64,000 nt of DNA from Nocardia sp. (GCF_025465275.1 NZ_JAODNK010000072.1:1-64000); one strand, 5' to 3'; shown: positions 1 through 8,614, counted from the first letter of the stretch. Made by a program: numbers and translations. Notes: generated by a model from the letters alone, not told the origin.

Positions 1-53
1 ACCTTGGCCGCCAGATCCAGTTTGGCCAATAGGTCGTCGATGACGTCGTTCAT
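1..53 (-). CDS. 5' end of an unknown protein, cut by the window
   Basis: Only the first 17 codons are inside the window, reading MNDVIDDLLAKLDLAAK. The ATG overlaps the TGA of the upstream alpha/beta hydrolase gene in an ATGA, so the two are probably translationally coupled. Too little is visible to name a family. Confidence 0.6.
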   Translation of the reverse strand, partial: MNDVIDDLLAKLDLAAK

Positions 54-901
54 GCCAGTTCCTCCCAGAAGTTCACCAGATCCGCCGACACCTGCGCGGG
101 CACGGTCTCATTGGGCACATGCCCGGAACCCGCATACACCGCGGTCTCAGCGTGCAGCTCCTGCGCGAATTTCTCGTGGACGCTGGGGTCCCAGAGATCG
201 TTCGTGTCGCCGTAGCCGACCAGCAGCGGCACACCGGCATCCCGCAGCGCGGCGAGATCGGTGATCGGCGGCACCTCCATGACCTTCAGAATGCCGAGAA
301 TATTGGCCTTCTTCGTCTGCAGGATGCGCTGGTGCAGGAACTCCATGCGCTCGGGCGACGGGGGCTGACCGGCCGCGGTCATGGCGGCGCTCATCTGCTG
401 CCAGATCGCCTCCTGCCCAGCGGTTTCCACGATCTGCGCGACCGCCTGCGGCGGCGGGAACTTGATGTCCTCGACCGAGGACGGCCCGGAGGCGAGCAGG
501 GTGAAGCTGCGGAAGCGCTGCGGGCTGGTGACCACCGCGACGCGGGCGACATAGCCGCCGAAGGAATGGCCGACGAGGTGCACGGGCTCGTCCGGCGAGA
601 CCTGATCGATGACGCCCAGCAGATCACCGGTGAAATCGGCCATCGTGTAGCCGGAGATATCGTCCGGGCCCTGCGACTGCCACTGGCCACGCTGGTCGTA
701 GGCGACGGCGCGATAGCCGGCGGCGGCCAGCAGCGGAAGCATGTACTCGAAGTCTTCTTTGGAGCCGGTGAAGCCCGGCACCAGCACCACCGTGCCGCGG
801 TTTTTCGTACCGCTCGGCGGCTTCGTCTCCCATGCGGCGAGCGTGCCCGCCCCGCCCTGCAGCGTGATCGATTCGATCGGTGCTTCGGTGCCCTGAGTCA
901 T
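50..901 (-). CDS. alpha/beta hydrolase
   Basis: A 283-aa cytoplasmic alpha/beta-hydrolase-fold enzyme. The oxyanion loop region VVLVPGFTGS lies near residues 38-47 and the nucleophile elbow GHSFGG near residue 111, with Ser as nucleophile. The catalytic His is probably in GSGHVPNE near residue 260. No signal peptide is seen, so an intracellular esterase, lactonase or C-C hydrolase is likely, with unknown substrate. The ATG at 901 has a strong ribosome binding site (GAGGAAGGA). The gene is divergent from a TetR regulator across a perfect palindrome and is probably controlled by it. The stop overlaps the next start, indicating an operon continuing off the left edge. Confidence 0.9.
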   Translation of the reverse strand: MTQGTEAPIESITLQGGAGTLAAWETKPPSGTKNRGTVVLVPGFTGSKEDFEYMLPLLAAAGYRAVAYDQRGQWQSQGPDDISGYTMADFTGDLLGVIDQVSPDEPVHLVGHSFGGYVARVAVVTSPQRFRSFTLLASGPSSVEDIKFPPPQAVAQIVETAGQEAIWQQMSAAMTAAGQPPSPERMEFLHQRILQTKKANILGILKVMEVPPITDLAALRDAGVPLLVGYGDTNDLWDPSVHEKFAQELHAETAVYAGSGHVPNETVPAQVSADLVNFWEELA

Positions 902-964
902 CGGCTGTCCTTCCTCGTACGGCCCTGTACGGCTGCCCCGAGTCTGCCAGCGGATAACCCACTA

Positions 965-982
965 ACCGAGTGATCACTCGGT
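965..982. promoter_or_regulatory. 18-bp perfect palindrome, probable TetR operator
   Basis: ACCGAGTGATCACTCGGT is a perfect 18-bp palindrome in the gap between the divergent hydrolase and TetR genes. Length, symmetry and position are typical of a TetR-family operator that represses both directions. The cognate regulator is presumably the adjacent TetR gene (inference). Confidence 0.75.
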
Positions 983-1006
983 ACTGTAATCGCTTCGTTA
1001 CCTAGC

Positions 1007-1651
1007 GTGAAGGTGCAGCTCCCCGGGCCGCGACTACTGTCGCTGCACATGGCCCCGCACCCGCAACGCCGCCGGCGGGCCGACTACCGCCGCGAGCAGA
1101 TCATCGACGAGGCCCTGAAGGCCTTCGCCGACAATGGTTATCGCGGCGCGTCGATCGCCGAGATCGCCGCGCGCTGCGGACTGTCGCAGCCCGGTCTGCT
1201 GCACTATTTTCCGAACAAGGCGGCACTGCTGGCCGCGGTCCTCGACTACCGCGACCGCCTCGACTACGACCGCCTGGGCTTCAGCCAGCAACTTCGTGGC
1301 AAGGACGCACTGGAACGACTGGTCCGGCTCGTCGAACACAATATGCACGTGCCCGGACTGGTCCGGCTGTTCACCGTGGTCACCAGCGAGGCGGTCACCA
1401 TGGACCATCCGGCGCGCGACTGGGTGGTCAACCGGTACCGCACTTTCGAGACCTACCTCGCGGGCGCGCTCGACGACGGCATCGCCGACGGCACCATCCG
1501 CGCCGATGTCGACACCCCGGCCGTCGCCCGCCAGATCTTCGCCATGATGGACGGCCTGCAATTGCAGTGGCTGCTCGAGCCCGACAGCGTCGATATGGCG
1601 CAACTCTTCCGCGCCTATATCGACGAGTTGATCGCGCACCTATCGGCTTGA
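1007..1651 (+). CDS. TetR/AcrR family transcriptional regulator
   Basis: A protein of about 200-214 aa with an N-terminal TetR helix-turn-helix: QIIDEALKAFADNGYRGASI, then AEIAARCGLSQPGLLHYFPNK, the classic recognition helix ending in Y-F-x-N-K. The C-terminal ligand-binding half is typical in length. The GTG at 1007 opens the frame; an ATG at 1049 is the alternative and fits the usual short N-terminus. Neither has a clear ribosome binding site. Divergent from the hydrolase across the palindrome at 965-982, it probably represses the hydrolase operon and itself in response to a small hydrophobic ligand (inference). Confidence 0.9.
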   Translation: MKVQLPGPRLLSLHMAPHPQRRRRADYRREQIIDEALKAFADNGYRGASIAEIAARCGLSQPGLLHYFPNKAALLAAVLDYRDRLDYDRLGFSQQLRGKDALERLVRLVEHNMHVPGLVRLFTVVTSEAVTMDHPARDWVVNRYRTFETYLAGALDDGIADGTIRADVDTPAVARQIFAMMDGLQLQWLLEPDSVDMAQLFRAYIDELIAHLSA

Positions 1652-1694
1652 AGCCCAGCCGAATTGCGGGCACACCCTCCGATCGCCGGTGAAT

Positions 1695-1708
1695 TAGAAC
1701 ACGTTATA
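1695..1708. promoter_or_regulatory. KstR-like operator box with overlapping -10
   Basis: TAGAACACGTTATA fits the published KstR motif TnnAACnnGTTnnA at every fixed position. A TATAGT hexamer at 1705-1710 overlaps its right end and could be a -10 element. The box lies directly in front of a KstD-like gene, which makes control by a KstR-type steroid-responsive repressor credible. The KstR gene itself is not in this window. Confidence 0.7.
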
Positions 1709-1763
1709 GTTGTCTCGCTCGTCATGGGTGGGCGTTTTTCCGTTCTGGAAGGTGGTCGCGAAG

Positions 1764-3368
1764 GTGCGGACCTGGGACTCTTCGGCCGATGTTGTGGTCG
1801 TCGGATACGGCGGCGCGGGTGTCGCGGCGGCACTGGCCGCGCGCGAATCCGGCGCGGACGTACTGGCCATCGACCGGTTCATCGGCGGCGGCGCGACCGC
1901 GCTGTCCGGCGGCATCGTGTACGCCGGCGGCGGCACCTGGGTGCAGCGCGCGGCGGGCGTCGAGGACGATGTCGACAATATGCTCGCCTACCTGCGCGCC
2001 GAGGTCGGCGATGCGGTGAGCGAGCAGACACTGCGCCGGTTCTGCGAGGAATCCTCCGCCATGATCGACTGGCTGACCGGGCACGGGGTGCCGTTCGAGC
2101 CCTCGCTGTGCCCGTACAAGACGTCGTACCCGACCGACGAGCACTACCTGTACTACTCCGGCAGCGAAAACTCCGGCGGCTTCCGGGAATTGGCGAAACC
2201 GCGGCAGCGCGGGCATCGCGCGCACGGGCGCGGTGTCTCGGGCAAGAAGCTGTTCGGGCCGCTGGCGGACTCCGCCGCGCGGCACGGGGTGCGGACGCAA
2301 ACCGCCACCCGCGCAACGGGACTCGTGGTCGAGGACGGTCGCGTGGTCGGAGTGGAGGCCATCACGCTCACCGGTGCCTCCCCCGCAGTACTGAAGCGAT
2401 TTGCGGCGCTGGCCCGGATTTCCGCGAAACCCGGTGTGTACCACCCGGGTCTGCGGCAGCTCGTGCAGTCGCAGCTCGATCGTATGGAGCGCCGCTACGG
2501 CGTGCCGGTGCGCATCGAGGCCCGGTCCGGCGTCATTCTCACCACCGGTGGCTTCATTGCCAATGGCGCGATGGTCGCGCGGCACGCACCGACCTACCCG
2601 TGGGCCGAGGGCCTGCCGCTCGGCACCGCCGGCGACGACGGCAGCGGCATCACCATGGCCGAGGCGATCGGTGCGGCCACAGGCAAGATGGATGCCATGT
2701 CGACCTGGCGGTTCATCGCGCCGCCGAGTGCGTTCTTCGGCTCGATCGCCGTGGATGCCAACGGCCGGCGCATGATCGACGAATCCCGCTACGGCGCGGC
2801 CATGGGCGCGGCGATCGCCACCAGCCCCGGCAATCGGGCCTGGCTGCTGCTGGATTCGGAGCTGGTCGCGGAGTCCCGCACGCAGATCGGGCCGCAGTCG
2901 GTGTGGTTCCAGCGCATGCAGGCCGAACGGCTCATGCGGCTGAATCCGATCACGGGTAAGTCGATCGAGGATGTCGCGGCCCGCGCGGGTATCGAACCGG
3001 CCGCACTGCGCACAACCGTCGACGCACACAATCGCGCGATCGAGGAGAACCTGCCCGACCCCATGGGCAAGCCGGCCGACATTCGCCGCCCGCTTCGCAA
3101 CGGGCCGTTCCAGCTACTCGACATCTCCTTCAAGGCCCGGCTGAGCTACCCGATGCCGATGCTCACCCTGGGCGGCCTGCTCGTCGACGAGGACACCGGC
3201 GCCGTGCGCACCGACGACGGCGGCACCATCCCCGGGCTGTACGCGGCGGGACGCGCAGCGGTCGGCGTCTGCTCCAATTCCTATGTCAGCGGGCTCTCCC
3301 TGGCCGACTGCGTCTTCTCCGGTCGCCGGGCGGGTGCGCACGCCGTTCAGTCTCTGAGCACTCACTGA
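1764..3368 (+). CDS. FAD-dependent oxidoreductase, 3-ketosteroid dehydrogenase (KstD)-like
   Basis: A flavoprotein of about 534 aa of the succinate dehydrogenase/KstD superfamily. The N-terminal dinucleotide fold reads DVVVVGYGGAGVAAALAARESG, followed by the FAD loop GGGATALSGGIVYAGGG. The C-terminal FAD-closing segment GLYAAGRAAVGVCSNSYVSG is complete. The frame is open from GTG 1710, but that codon sits on the predicted -10. GTG 1764, preceded by GGAAGG, is the better start. A KstR-type box lies upstream, supporting a steroid substrate. KstD enzymes desaturate ring A of 3-ketosteroids; this protein could instead be one of the KstD-like paralogues of unknown substrate. Confidence 0.85.
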   Translation: MRTWDSSADVVVVGYGGAGVAAALAARESGADVLAIDRFIGGGATALSGGIVYAGGGTWVQRAAGVEDDVDNMLAYLRAEVGDAVSEQTLRRFCEESSAMIDWLTGHGVPFEPSLCPYKTSYPTDEHYLYYSGSENSGGFRELAKPRQRGHRAHGRGVSGKKLFGPLADSAARHGVRTQTATRATGLVVEDGRVVGVEAITLTGASPAVLKRFAALARISAKPGVYHPGLRQLVQSQLDRMERRYGVPVRIEARSGVILTTGGFIANGAMVARHAPTYPWAEGLPLGTAGDDGSGITMAEAIGAATGKMDAMSTWRFIAPPSAFFGSIAVDANGRRMIDESRYGAAMGAAIATSPGNRAWLLLDSELVAESRTQIGPQSVWFQRMQAERLMRLNPITGKSIEDVAARAGIEPAALRTTVDAHNRAIEENLPDPMGKPADIRRPLRNGPFQLLDISFKARLSYPMPMLTLGGLLVDEDTGAVRTDDGGTIPGLYAAGRAAVGVCSNSYVSGLSLADCVFSGRRAGAHAVQSLSTH

Positions 3369-3486
3369 GCCGAGCAGGGCCTCCACACACCAGCATTCGG
3401 AGGCCCCGTTCGCCGGAGTAACCTTCGGTTTGCGAACGCACCACCGACCGGCAGCTCCCGAGAGGTTTTCCGAACGGAGGTCGACA

Positions 3487-4527
3487 GTGAAGGCTGTGCA
3501 GTATCGAACCGTGGGCGGGTCGCCCGAAGTTGTCACCGTGCCCGATCCCGAACCCGGGCCGGGTCAGGTGCTGTTGAAGGTCGCCGCCGCCGGGGTATGT
3601 CATTCCGACGTCATGGTGATGAGTCTGCCGGCCGAGGCCATCAGGTTTCCGTTGCCGCTCACGCTCGGACACGAAGGTGCGGGCACCGTCGCGGCGCTCG
3701 GTTCCGGGGTGGAGGGTGTCCGGATCGGCGACATGATGGCCGTGTACGGACCGTGGGGATGCGGTGCGTGCCACAAATGCGCGGAGGGCAAGGAGAACTA
3801 CTGCCTGCGTGCGGCCGAGTTGCAGATCTTCCCGCCGGGTCTCGGTGCGCCGGGCGCGATGGCGGAGTACATGATCGTCGACAATGCCCGCCATCTGGTG
3901 CCCTTGGGCGACCTCGATCCGGTACGCAGTGTGCCGCTCACCGATGCGGGGCTCACTCCCTACCATGCGATCAAAAGGTCTGTGCCCAAGCTGATTCCGG
4001 GTAGTACGACGGTGGTGATCGGAGCGGGCGGTCTCGGCCATGTGGCCATCCAGCTGCTGCGCGCCATGACGGCCACCCGCGTCATCGCGCTGGATGTGTC
4101 CGAGGACAAACTCGACCTCGCTCGTCGCGTCGGCGCGCACGAAACGCTCCTCTCCGATTCCAGCGCACCGGACAAGGTCAAGGCGCTCACCGGCGGACGC
4201 GGCGCCGAGGTGGTGCTCGACTTCGTCGGTGCGCCGCCCACCGCATCCATTGCCGCCGCGTGTGCGGGTGTGGAATCCGATCTCACCATCGTGGGAATCG
4301 GCGGTGGCTCGGTGCCCGTCGGATTCGGTTCGCTCCCTTACGAAACCGCGGTGACCGCCCCGTACTGGGGCACTCGGGCGGAACTGATCGAGGTGCTCGA
4401 CATCGCCCGTGGCGGTGAGGTCGAGGTGCACGTCGAGACCTTCGGCATCGACGAAGCGCCCCTGGCCTATGAGCGATTGCACGCGGGCACGATCGATGGT
4501 CGCGCGGTGATTCTGCCCAATTCGTAA
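3487..4527 (+). CDS. zinc-dependent alcohol dehydrogenase (MDR family)
   Basis: A 346-aa medium-chain dehydrogenase/reductase. The catalytic-zinc Cys is in AGVCHSDV near residue 38 and GHEGAGTV supplies the catalytic-site His-Glu. The structural zinc lobe CGACHKCAEGKENYC has all four cysteines. The Rossmann motif VIGAGGLGH lies near residue 178, and an acidic residue follows in IALDVSE, suggesting NAD(H). The GTG at 3487 is 6 nt after a strong GAACGGAGG, so it is preferred over the upstream frame opening. It probably oxidises an alcohol to an aldehyde or ketone. It follows the KstD-like gene in the same direction but with a 118-bp gap. Confidence 0.92.
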   Translation: MKAVQYRTVGGSPEVVTVPDPEPGPGQVLLKVAAAGVCHSDVMVMSLPAEAIRFPLPLTLGHEGAGTVAALGSGVEGVRIGDMMAVYGPWGCGACHKCAEGKENYCLRAAELQIFPPGLGAPGAMAEYMIVDNARHLVPLGDLDPVRSVPLTDAGLTPYHAIKRSVPKLIPGSTTVVIGAGGLGHVAIQLLRAMTATRVIALDVSEDKLDLARRVGAHETLLSDSSAPDKVKALTGGRGAEVVLDFVGAPPTASIAAACAGVESDLTIVGIGGGSVPVGFGSLPYETAVTAPYWGTRAELIEVLDIARGGEVEVHVETFGIDEAPLAYERLHAGTIDGRAVILPNS

Positions 4528-4573
4528 AAGCGAAGCCGGAACATTATGCGATCGCGTGTGGTTGCACTCGGTC

Positions 4574-5497
4574 GTGAACCTCGGAATAGCTCTCGCCCAG
4601 GCGAATACAACGAACTATGTCGATGCGATCGTGCTCGCCGCGCGCGAGGCCGCGCAGTATGGGGTGCGATCGGTGTGGTTCGGCCAGCGGATGGATTACG
4701 ACTCGGCCGCTCTGGCCGCCATTGTGGGCCGGGAGGTGCCACAGCTGCAGGTGGGCACCTCGGCAATTCCGGTGGTCGGTCGGCATCCACTGCTGGTCTG
4801 CGCGCAAGCCCAGACCACACAGGCGGCCACCCACGGGCGCTATCACCTGGGGCTGGCGGTCGGATCCAGCTTTGCCGCAGGCGCTTTCGGCTTGCCGTTC
4901 GATCGGCCCATCGCCCGCCTGCGCGAATTCCTCACCGCACTGCGGGAATTGCTCGATACCGGGACGGCCGACTTCCACGGCGAACTGCTCACCGCCACTC
5001 CCCCGATGCCCACCGCCCTCCCGGGCGCGCAGCCGCGGGTACCGGTGCTGGTCGCGGCCATGGGGCCGCAGTCGCTGCGGGTCACCGGCGAACTCGCCGA
5101 TGGCACGCTGCCGTATCTGGCGGGCCCGAAAACCCTCGGCGAGCACATCGTTCCGGCCATCACCAAGGCGTCCTCGACACCGCCGCGCATTGTCGCGTTC
5201 GTACCGGCCGTGGTCACCGCCGATGTGGAGGCGGCGCGCGCCGAGGCGGTGCGGCAGCTCTCGTTCTACGACCAGGTGCCCTCCTACACCCGGATTATCG
5301 AACTCGAGGGCGCGACCCGGGCGGCGGACCTGGCCGTAATCGGCGACGAGGAGACCGTCGCCGCCCAGATCCGGCGCTATTTCGAGGCCGGGGCCACCGA
5401 GGTCGTGCTCACCAGCACCGACCTGGCCGGTCCGGACGATCAGCGGCGGACCTGGAAGCTGCTCGGTGAGCTTGCTGCTGGAATCTCGACGAATTAA
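4574..5497 (+). CDS. LLM class F420-dependent oxidoreductase
   Basis: A TIM-barrel luciferase-like monooxygenase family protein of about 307 aa. It begins VNLGIALAQANT, as in small F420-dependent members (TIGR03564-like, from memory), and contains LGLAVGSSFAAGAFGLPFDRP and RVPVLVAAMGPQSLRVTGELADG, typical cofactor-binding loops. GTG 4574 matches the family N-terminus; an in-frame GTG at 4556 is possible. No clear ribosome binding site is seen. The 46-bp gap after the alcohol dehydrogenase suggests co-transcription. The substrate cannot be told from sequence, and F420 rather than FMN is an inference from the subfamily. Confidence 0.85.
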   Translation: MNLGIALAQANTTNYVDAIVLAAREAAQYGVRSVWFGQRMDYDSAALAAIVGREVPQLQVGTSAIPVVGRHPLLVCAQAQTTQAATHGRYHLGLAVGSSFAAGAFGLPFDRPIARLREFLTALRELLDTGTADFHGELLTATPPMPTALPGAQPRVPVLVAAMGPQSLRVTGELADGTLPYLAGPKTLGEHIVPAITKASSTPPRIVAFVPAVVTADVEAARAEAVRQLSFYDQVPSYTRIIELEGATRAADLAVIGDEETVAAQIRRYFEAGATEVVLTSTDLAGPDDQRRTWKLLGELAAGISTN

Positions 5498-5598
5498 TGT
5501 CTCAGCCTTGTGATCCGCTGCTGGTCAGGCGCATTTCCTGAATCGATGACGAGCGCTGGGCCGGGGCCGCGGGCACGGCCGAGGTCGATACTTTCGAG

Positions 5599-6660
5599 GT
5601 GAGTCTCGAATTCCTTTGGTACATCCCGAATCAGGTCACCCCGGGGCACCGCGGCGAGCCGGTCACGACCGATCACAACAGCCTCGAAACCCTCAGCGCG
5701 CAGGCCAAAGCCCTCGAGGAGCACGGCTGGAAGGGGGCGCTGATCGGCACCGGCTGGGGTCGGCCGGACACGCTCACCGTCGCCACCGCCCTGGCCGCCC
5801 GGACCACCAGCTTCGAACCGCTGGTCGCGATTCGGCCCGGATACTGGCAGCCCGCCCATTTCGCCACCGCCGCAGCCACTCTGGATCAGCTGTCCGGCGG
5901 GCGGGTGCGCGTCAATATCGTGTCCGGGAAGGACAATCTGGGGGCCTACGGTGCGGCCGAGGAGGATCAGGCGCAGCGGTACGGCCGGACCAAGGAGTTC
6001 CTCCAGCTGGTCCGCAAACTGTGGACGCAGGAGAACGTCACCTACCGCGGTGAGCACTATCAGGTGACCGACTCCACGGTCGTACCGCGGATCACCCCGC
6101 GCGGGGACCGGCTGCACCCGAAGCTCTACCTCGGCGGCGCGTCCGAGGCGGCCGAGCGAGTTGCGGCGACCGAAGCCGACGTCCAGCTGTTCTGGGGCGA
6201 GCCGCTCGACGGTGTGCGTGAGCGGATCGAGCGTCTGCGAGCTCTGAGCTCGGAACTCGGGCGGGAGCACGCGCCGCTCGAATTCGGGCTGCGGGTAACC
6301 ACTTTCGTCCGGGACACCACCGAGCAGGCCTGGGCGGATGCCGAAGCGAAGGTCGCGGAGATGGCCAACTCCGAAGGCGCGCTGCGGGATCCGCTGCGCA
6401 GCGCAGCCGTTGGGCAGCAGCGACTGCTCGACCTGGCCGCCCGCGGCGAAGTGCTCGACGACAATCTCTACACCGCACCCGGCAGATTCGGCGGTGGTGG
6501 CGCCGGCACCACCTGGCTGGTCGGCTCCGCGGAGGATGTCGCCAAATCGCTGCGCAAATACCGCGATCTCGGGGTCACCCACTTCGTGCTGTCCGATACC
6601 CCGTACCTGACGGAGATCGAACGGCAGGGCAACCAACTGCTGCCGCTGCTGCACGAATAG
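5599..6660 (+). CDS. LLM class flavin-dependent oxidoreductase, alkanesulfonate monooxygenase-like
   Basis: A 353-aa luciferase-like protein resembling SsuD/FMNH2-dependent monooxygenases. Motifs are FLWYIPNQ at the N-terminus, PGYWQPAHFATAAATLDQLSGGRVRVNIVSG (split here only for reading; it is continuous near residues 79-109), GAYG, YRGEHYQV and PKLYLGGASEAAERVAA. The GTG start at 5599 is chosen because the family N-terminus begins there. SsuD-type enzymes use reduced FMN and oxygen to desulfonate alkanesulfonates; the true substrate here is unknown. No flavin reductase or sulfonate transporter gene is adjacent, so the sulfonate role is uncertain. A strong terminator follows the stop. Confidence 0.85.
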   Translation: MSLEFLWYIPNQVTPGHRGEPVTTDHNSLETLSAQAKALEEHGWKGALIGTGWGRPDTLTVATALAARTTSFEPLVAIRPGYWQPAHFATAAATLDQLSGGRVRVNIVSGKDNLGAYGAAEEDQAQRYGRTKEFLQLVRKLWTQENVTYRGEHYQVTDSTVVPRITPRGDRLHPKLYLGGASEAAERVAATEADVQLFWGEPLDGVRERIERLRALSSELGREHAPLEFGLRVTTFVRDTTEQAWADAEAKVAEMANSEGALRDPLRSAAVGQQRLLDLAARGEVLDDNLYTAPGRFGGGGAGTTWLVGSAEDVAKSLRKYRDLGVTHFVLSDTPYLTEIERQGNQLLPLLHE

Positions 6661-6674
6661 GCAAGGACCACACC

Positions 6675-6701
6675 AGGGTTGGGAGCTCGGCTCCCAACCC
6701 T
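6675..6701. terminator. bidirectional hairpin terminator
   Basis: A perfect 12-bp stem (AGGGTTGGGAGC and its complement) with a TCG loop sits between the rightward LLM gene and leftward genes. Position between convergent genes supports a terminator for both strands. Confidence 0.75.
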
Positions 6702-6720
6702 TGCGGTCGTCCCGGTGGCT

Positions 6721-6777
6721 TTACAGTGCGAGGCCGGTGCCGTGGACGCCGTGCTCCTCGATGAGCGCGTAGGTCAT
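6721..6777 (-). CDS. possible 18-aa ORF or gene remnant
   Basis: An ATG overlapping the GNAT stop (ATGA) opens an 18-codon frame, MTYALIEEHGVHGTGLAL, ending in TAA. Overlap with the upstream stop suggests coupling, but the length is too small to judge. It may be the debris of a deleted downstream gene. Confidence 0.2.
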   Translation of the reverse strand: MTYALIEEHGVHGTGLAL

Positions 6778-7481
6778 GGCGCCTGCACCAGGCTCAGTTG
6801 CCCGCGTTTGCGGAGCGTGAATCCCAGCGTCTCGTAGAGGCTGATCGCCGTCGTGTTGTGCGCGACGGCATGCAGGAACGGCGTTTCGCCGCGCGCCCGA
6901 ATCCCCGCGCCGACCGCCCGGATCAAACGGGTCGCAAGACCCCGGCCCCGGAATTCGGCATCGGTGCAGACGGCACTGATCTCGGTCCAGCCCGGCGGAT
7001 GCATGCGCTCCCCCGCCATCGCCACCAGCTTGCCGTCCACCCGCAGGCCCAGATACGTGCCCATTTCGATGGTCCGCGGCGCGTACGGGCCCGGTTCGGT
7101 CCGGGCGATCAACTCCAGAACCTCGGGCACATCCGCCGCGGTGAGCACCTCTAGCTCCGGATCATGGGCGACCTCGAGCCCGGTGCCGTCCATCTGCACC
7201 GAGCCGAACTGATCCAGCAGTGTCCATCCGTCCGGCAGCACATGGCCGTGCCCGCGCAGTGCGGTACCGCCGCCCGGTCCGAGCACCGCGGCCAGATCGG
7301 CCCAGTCCTGTTCCTCCAGCACCGGCGGATGCCCGATGAACCGGGCGACCTCCGGGTCGTAGCGGCCGATCTCGCCCACCCAGTGGGCGAACCGGCTGTG
7401 CACACCACGCAACGACGCCCGCACCGGGTCGTCGAGCGGGTGCAGCGAGGTACCGATTTCGACGATCGACTCGGTGGTCAA
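6774..7481 (-). CDS. GNAT family N-acetyltransferase
   Basis: A 235-aa protein with a C-terminal GNAT domain of FR47-like type. The acetyl-CoA pyrophosphate loop is in the segment AEFRGRGLATRLI (R/Q-x-x-G-x-G/A), preceded by ISAVCTD and followed by HAVAHNTTAISLYETLGF, the standard C-terminal strand and helix. The N-terminal half is family-specific and may bind the acceptor. TTG 7481 is preferred because GGAGGAG lies 6 nt upstream; the frame is open to 7553. The acceptor amine is unknown. It is divergent from the SDR gene. Confidence 0.85.
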   Translation of the reverse strand: MTTESIVEIGTSLHPLDDPVRASLRGVHSRFAHWVGEIGRYDPEVARFIGHPPVLEEQDWADLAAVLGPGGGTALRGHGHVLPDGWTLLDQFGSVQMDGTGLEVAHDPELEVLTAADVPEVLELIARTEPGPYAPRTIEMGTYLGLRVDGKLVAMAGERMHPPGWTEISAVCTDAEFRGRGLATRLIRAVGAGIRARGETPFLHAVAHNTTAISLYETLGFTLRKRGQLSLVQAP

Positions 7482-7627
7482 TACACACTCCTCCGCATCA
7501 GCATCCGACCAATGAACGTTAGCGAAGCGCACCACATCGGACAGCGGTTGCACTCACCACGATTTCGATGTGCTCAGCTCGAGCCGAATCGGCGACCGGT
7601 GCCGGCGGCGTGGTTAGCGTGACTGGG

Positions 7628-8425
7628 GTGGATCTGAATCTGACTGGAAAGCGCGCGATTGTCACCGGCGGCAGCAAAGGCATCGGTCTGGCCATTGCGC
7701 GCGGACTCGCGGCCGAAGGCGTGGATATCGTGCTCGCCGCCCGCTCGGCCGAACCGCTCAAAGCCGCGGCACAGGCTTTGGCCGCGGAGACCGGCCGACG
7801 AATCATCGCGATCCCGACCGACACCGGCGACGACGACCAGGTGCAGGAGCTCGTCCGGCGCACCGTCGAGGAGCTCGGCGGCGTCGACATCCTGGTCAAC
7901 TCCGCCGCAACACCCTGGAGTGCCGGCGCACCCACAAACCTGACCGCCACTACCGACGACGTCGTCCGCCACGAGGTCGAGATCAAGGTCCTCGGCTATC
8001 TGCGCACCGTACGCGCCGTCGCACCGCACTTCATCGAACAGGGCTGGGGCCGCATCATCAACATCAGCGGACTCGGTGCCCGCCAAGCCAATTCGATCGC
8101 CCAAACCATCCGCAATGTCAGCGTCTCCGCCCTGATCAAGAACCTCGCCGACGAACTCGGCCCCAAGGGCATCAACGTCACGGTCGTCCACCCCGGCCTG
8201 ACCAGAACCGAACGCCTCACCCACCGTCTGACCGCCCAGGCCGAAGAATCCGGCACCACAGTCGCCGCCTTGGAAGCCGACCTCCCCAAGAACTCCATCC
8301 GCCGAGTCATCGACGCCGGAGAAGTAGCCGACGTAGTCACCTTCCTCGCCTCCCCCCGCAGCGTCGCCATCACCGGCGACGCCATCGCCGCAGGCGGCGG
8401 GGTACCGGGCCCGGTCTACTACTGA
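7628..8425 (+). CDS. SDR family oxidoreductase lacking the usual Tyr/Lys
   Basis: A 265-aa short-chain dehydrogenase/reductase-fold protein. The cofactor motif TGGSKGIG lies near residues 12-19, and the NSAATP loop corresponds to NNAG. After the conserved NISG the usual YxxxK is absent: alignment from LADELG back places Gln and Asn where Tyr and Lys should be, in the segment AQTIRNVSVSALIKNLADEL. The fold is otherwise complete, ending in ITGDAIAAGGG. Related SDRs with an RNV segment at this spot are known to me, so it may be a subfamily trait, with altered or no redox chemistry. GTG 7628 gives the normal N-terminus. Confidence 0.88.
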   Translation: MDLNLTGKRAIVTGGSKGIGLAIARGLAAEGVDIVLAARSAEPLKAAAQALAAETGRRIIAIPTDTGDDDQVQELVRRTVEELGGVDILVNSAATPWSAGAPTNLTATTDDVVRHEVEIKVLGYLRTVRAVAPHFIEQGWGRIINISGLGARQANSIAQTIRNVSVSALIKNLADELGPKGINVTVVHPGLTRTERLTHRLTAQAEESGTTVAALEADLPKNSIRRVIDAGEVADVVTFLASPRSVAITGDAIAAGGGVPGPVYY

Positions 8426-8461
8426 CGCAAACCCCAAGAAACCCACCACAATTCGCCCGCA

Positions 8462-8488
8462 GGCCACTTGACCCCCCGCCAAGTGGCC
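8462..8488 (+). terminator. hairpin terminator after the SDR gene
   Basis: A 9-bp perfect stem (GGCCACTTG and its complement) with a C-rich 9-nt loop lies 36 nt after the SDR stop. There is no T-tract. Part of it, CCACTTGACCCCC, is exactly complementary to the tRNA-Pro anticodon arm 170 nt downstream. Confidence 0.55.
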
Positions 8489-8614
8489 CACGAACCCGAA
8501 AGCCCCCGACCGAACCCCTCCGAAACCCCTCCCACACGCCCGTAACGTGCCGATTTGGAGGAACCAGGGGGTCCTGATGTAATCTCATCGAGCACGAAGC
8601 GAAGCGGAGTGCAA

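Noticed and set aside
119..973. Long rightward open frame opposite the hydrolase gene
   Set aside because: It is an antisense shadow of a clear alpha/beta hydrolase; its Arg/His-rich sequence has no domain.
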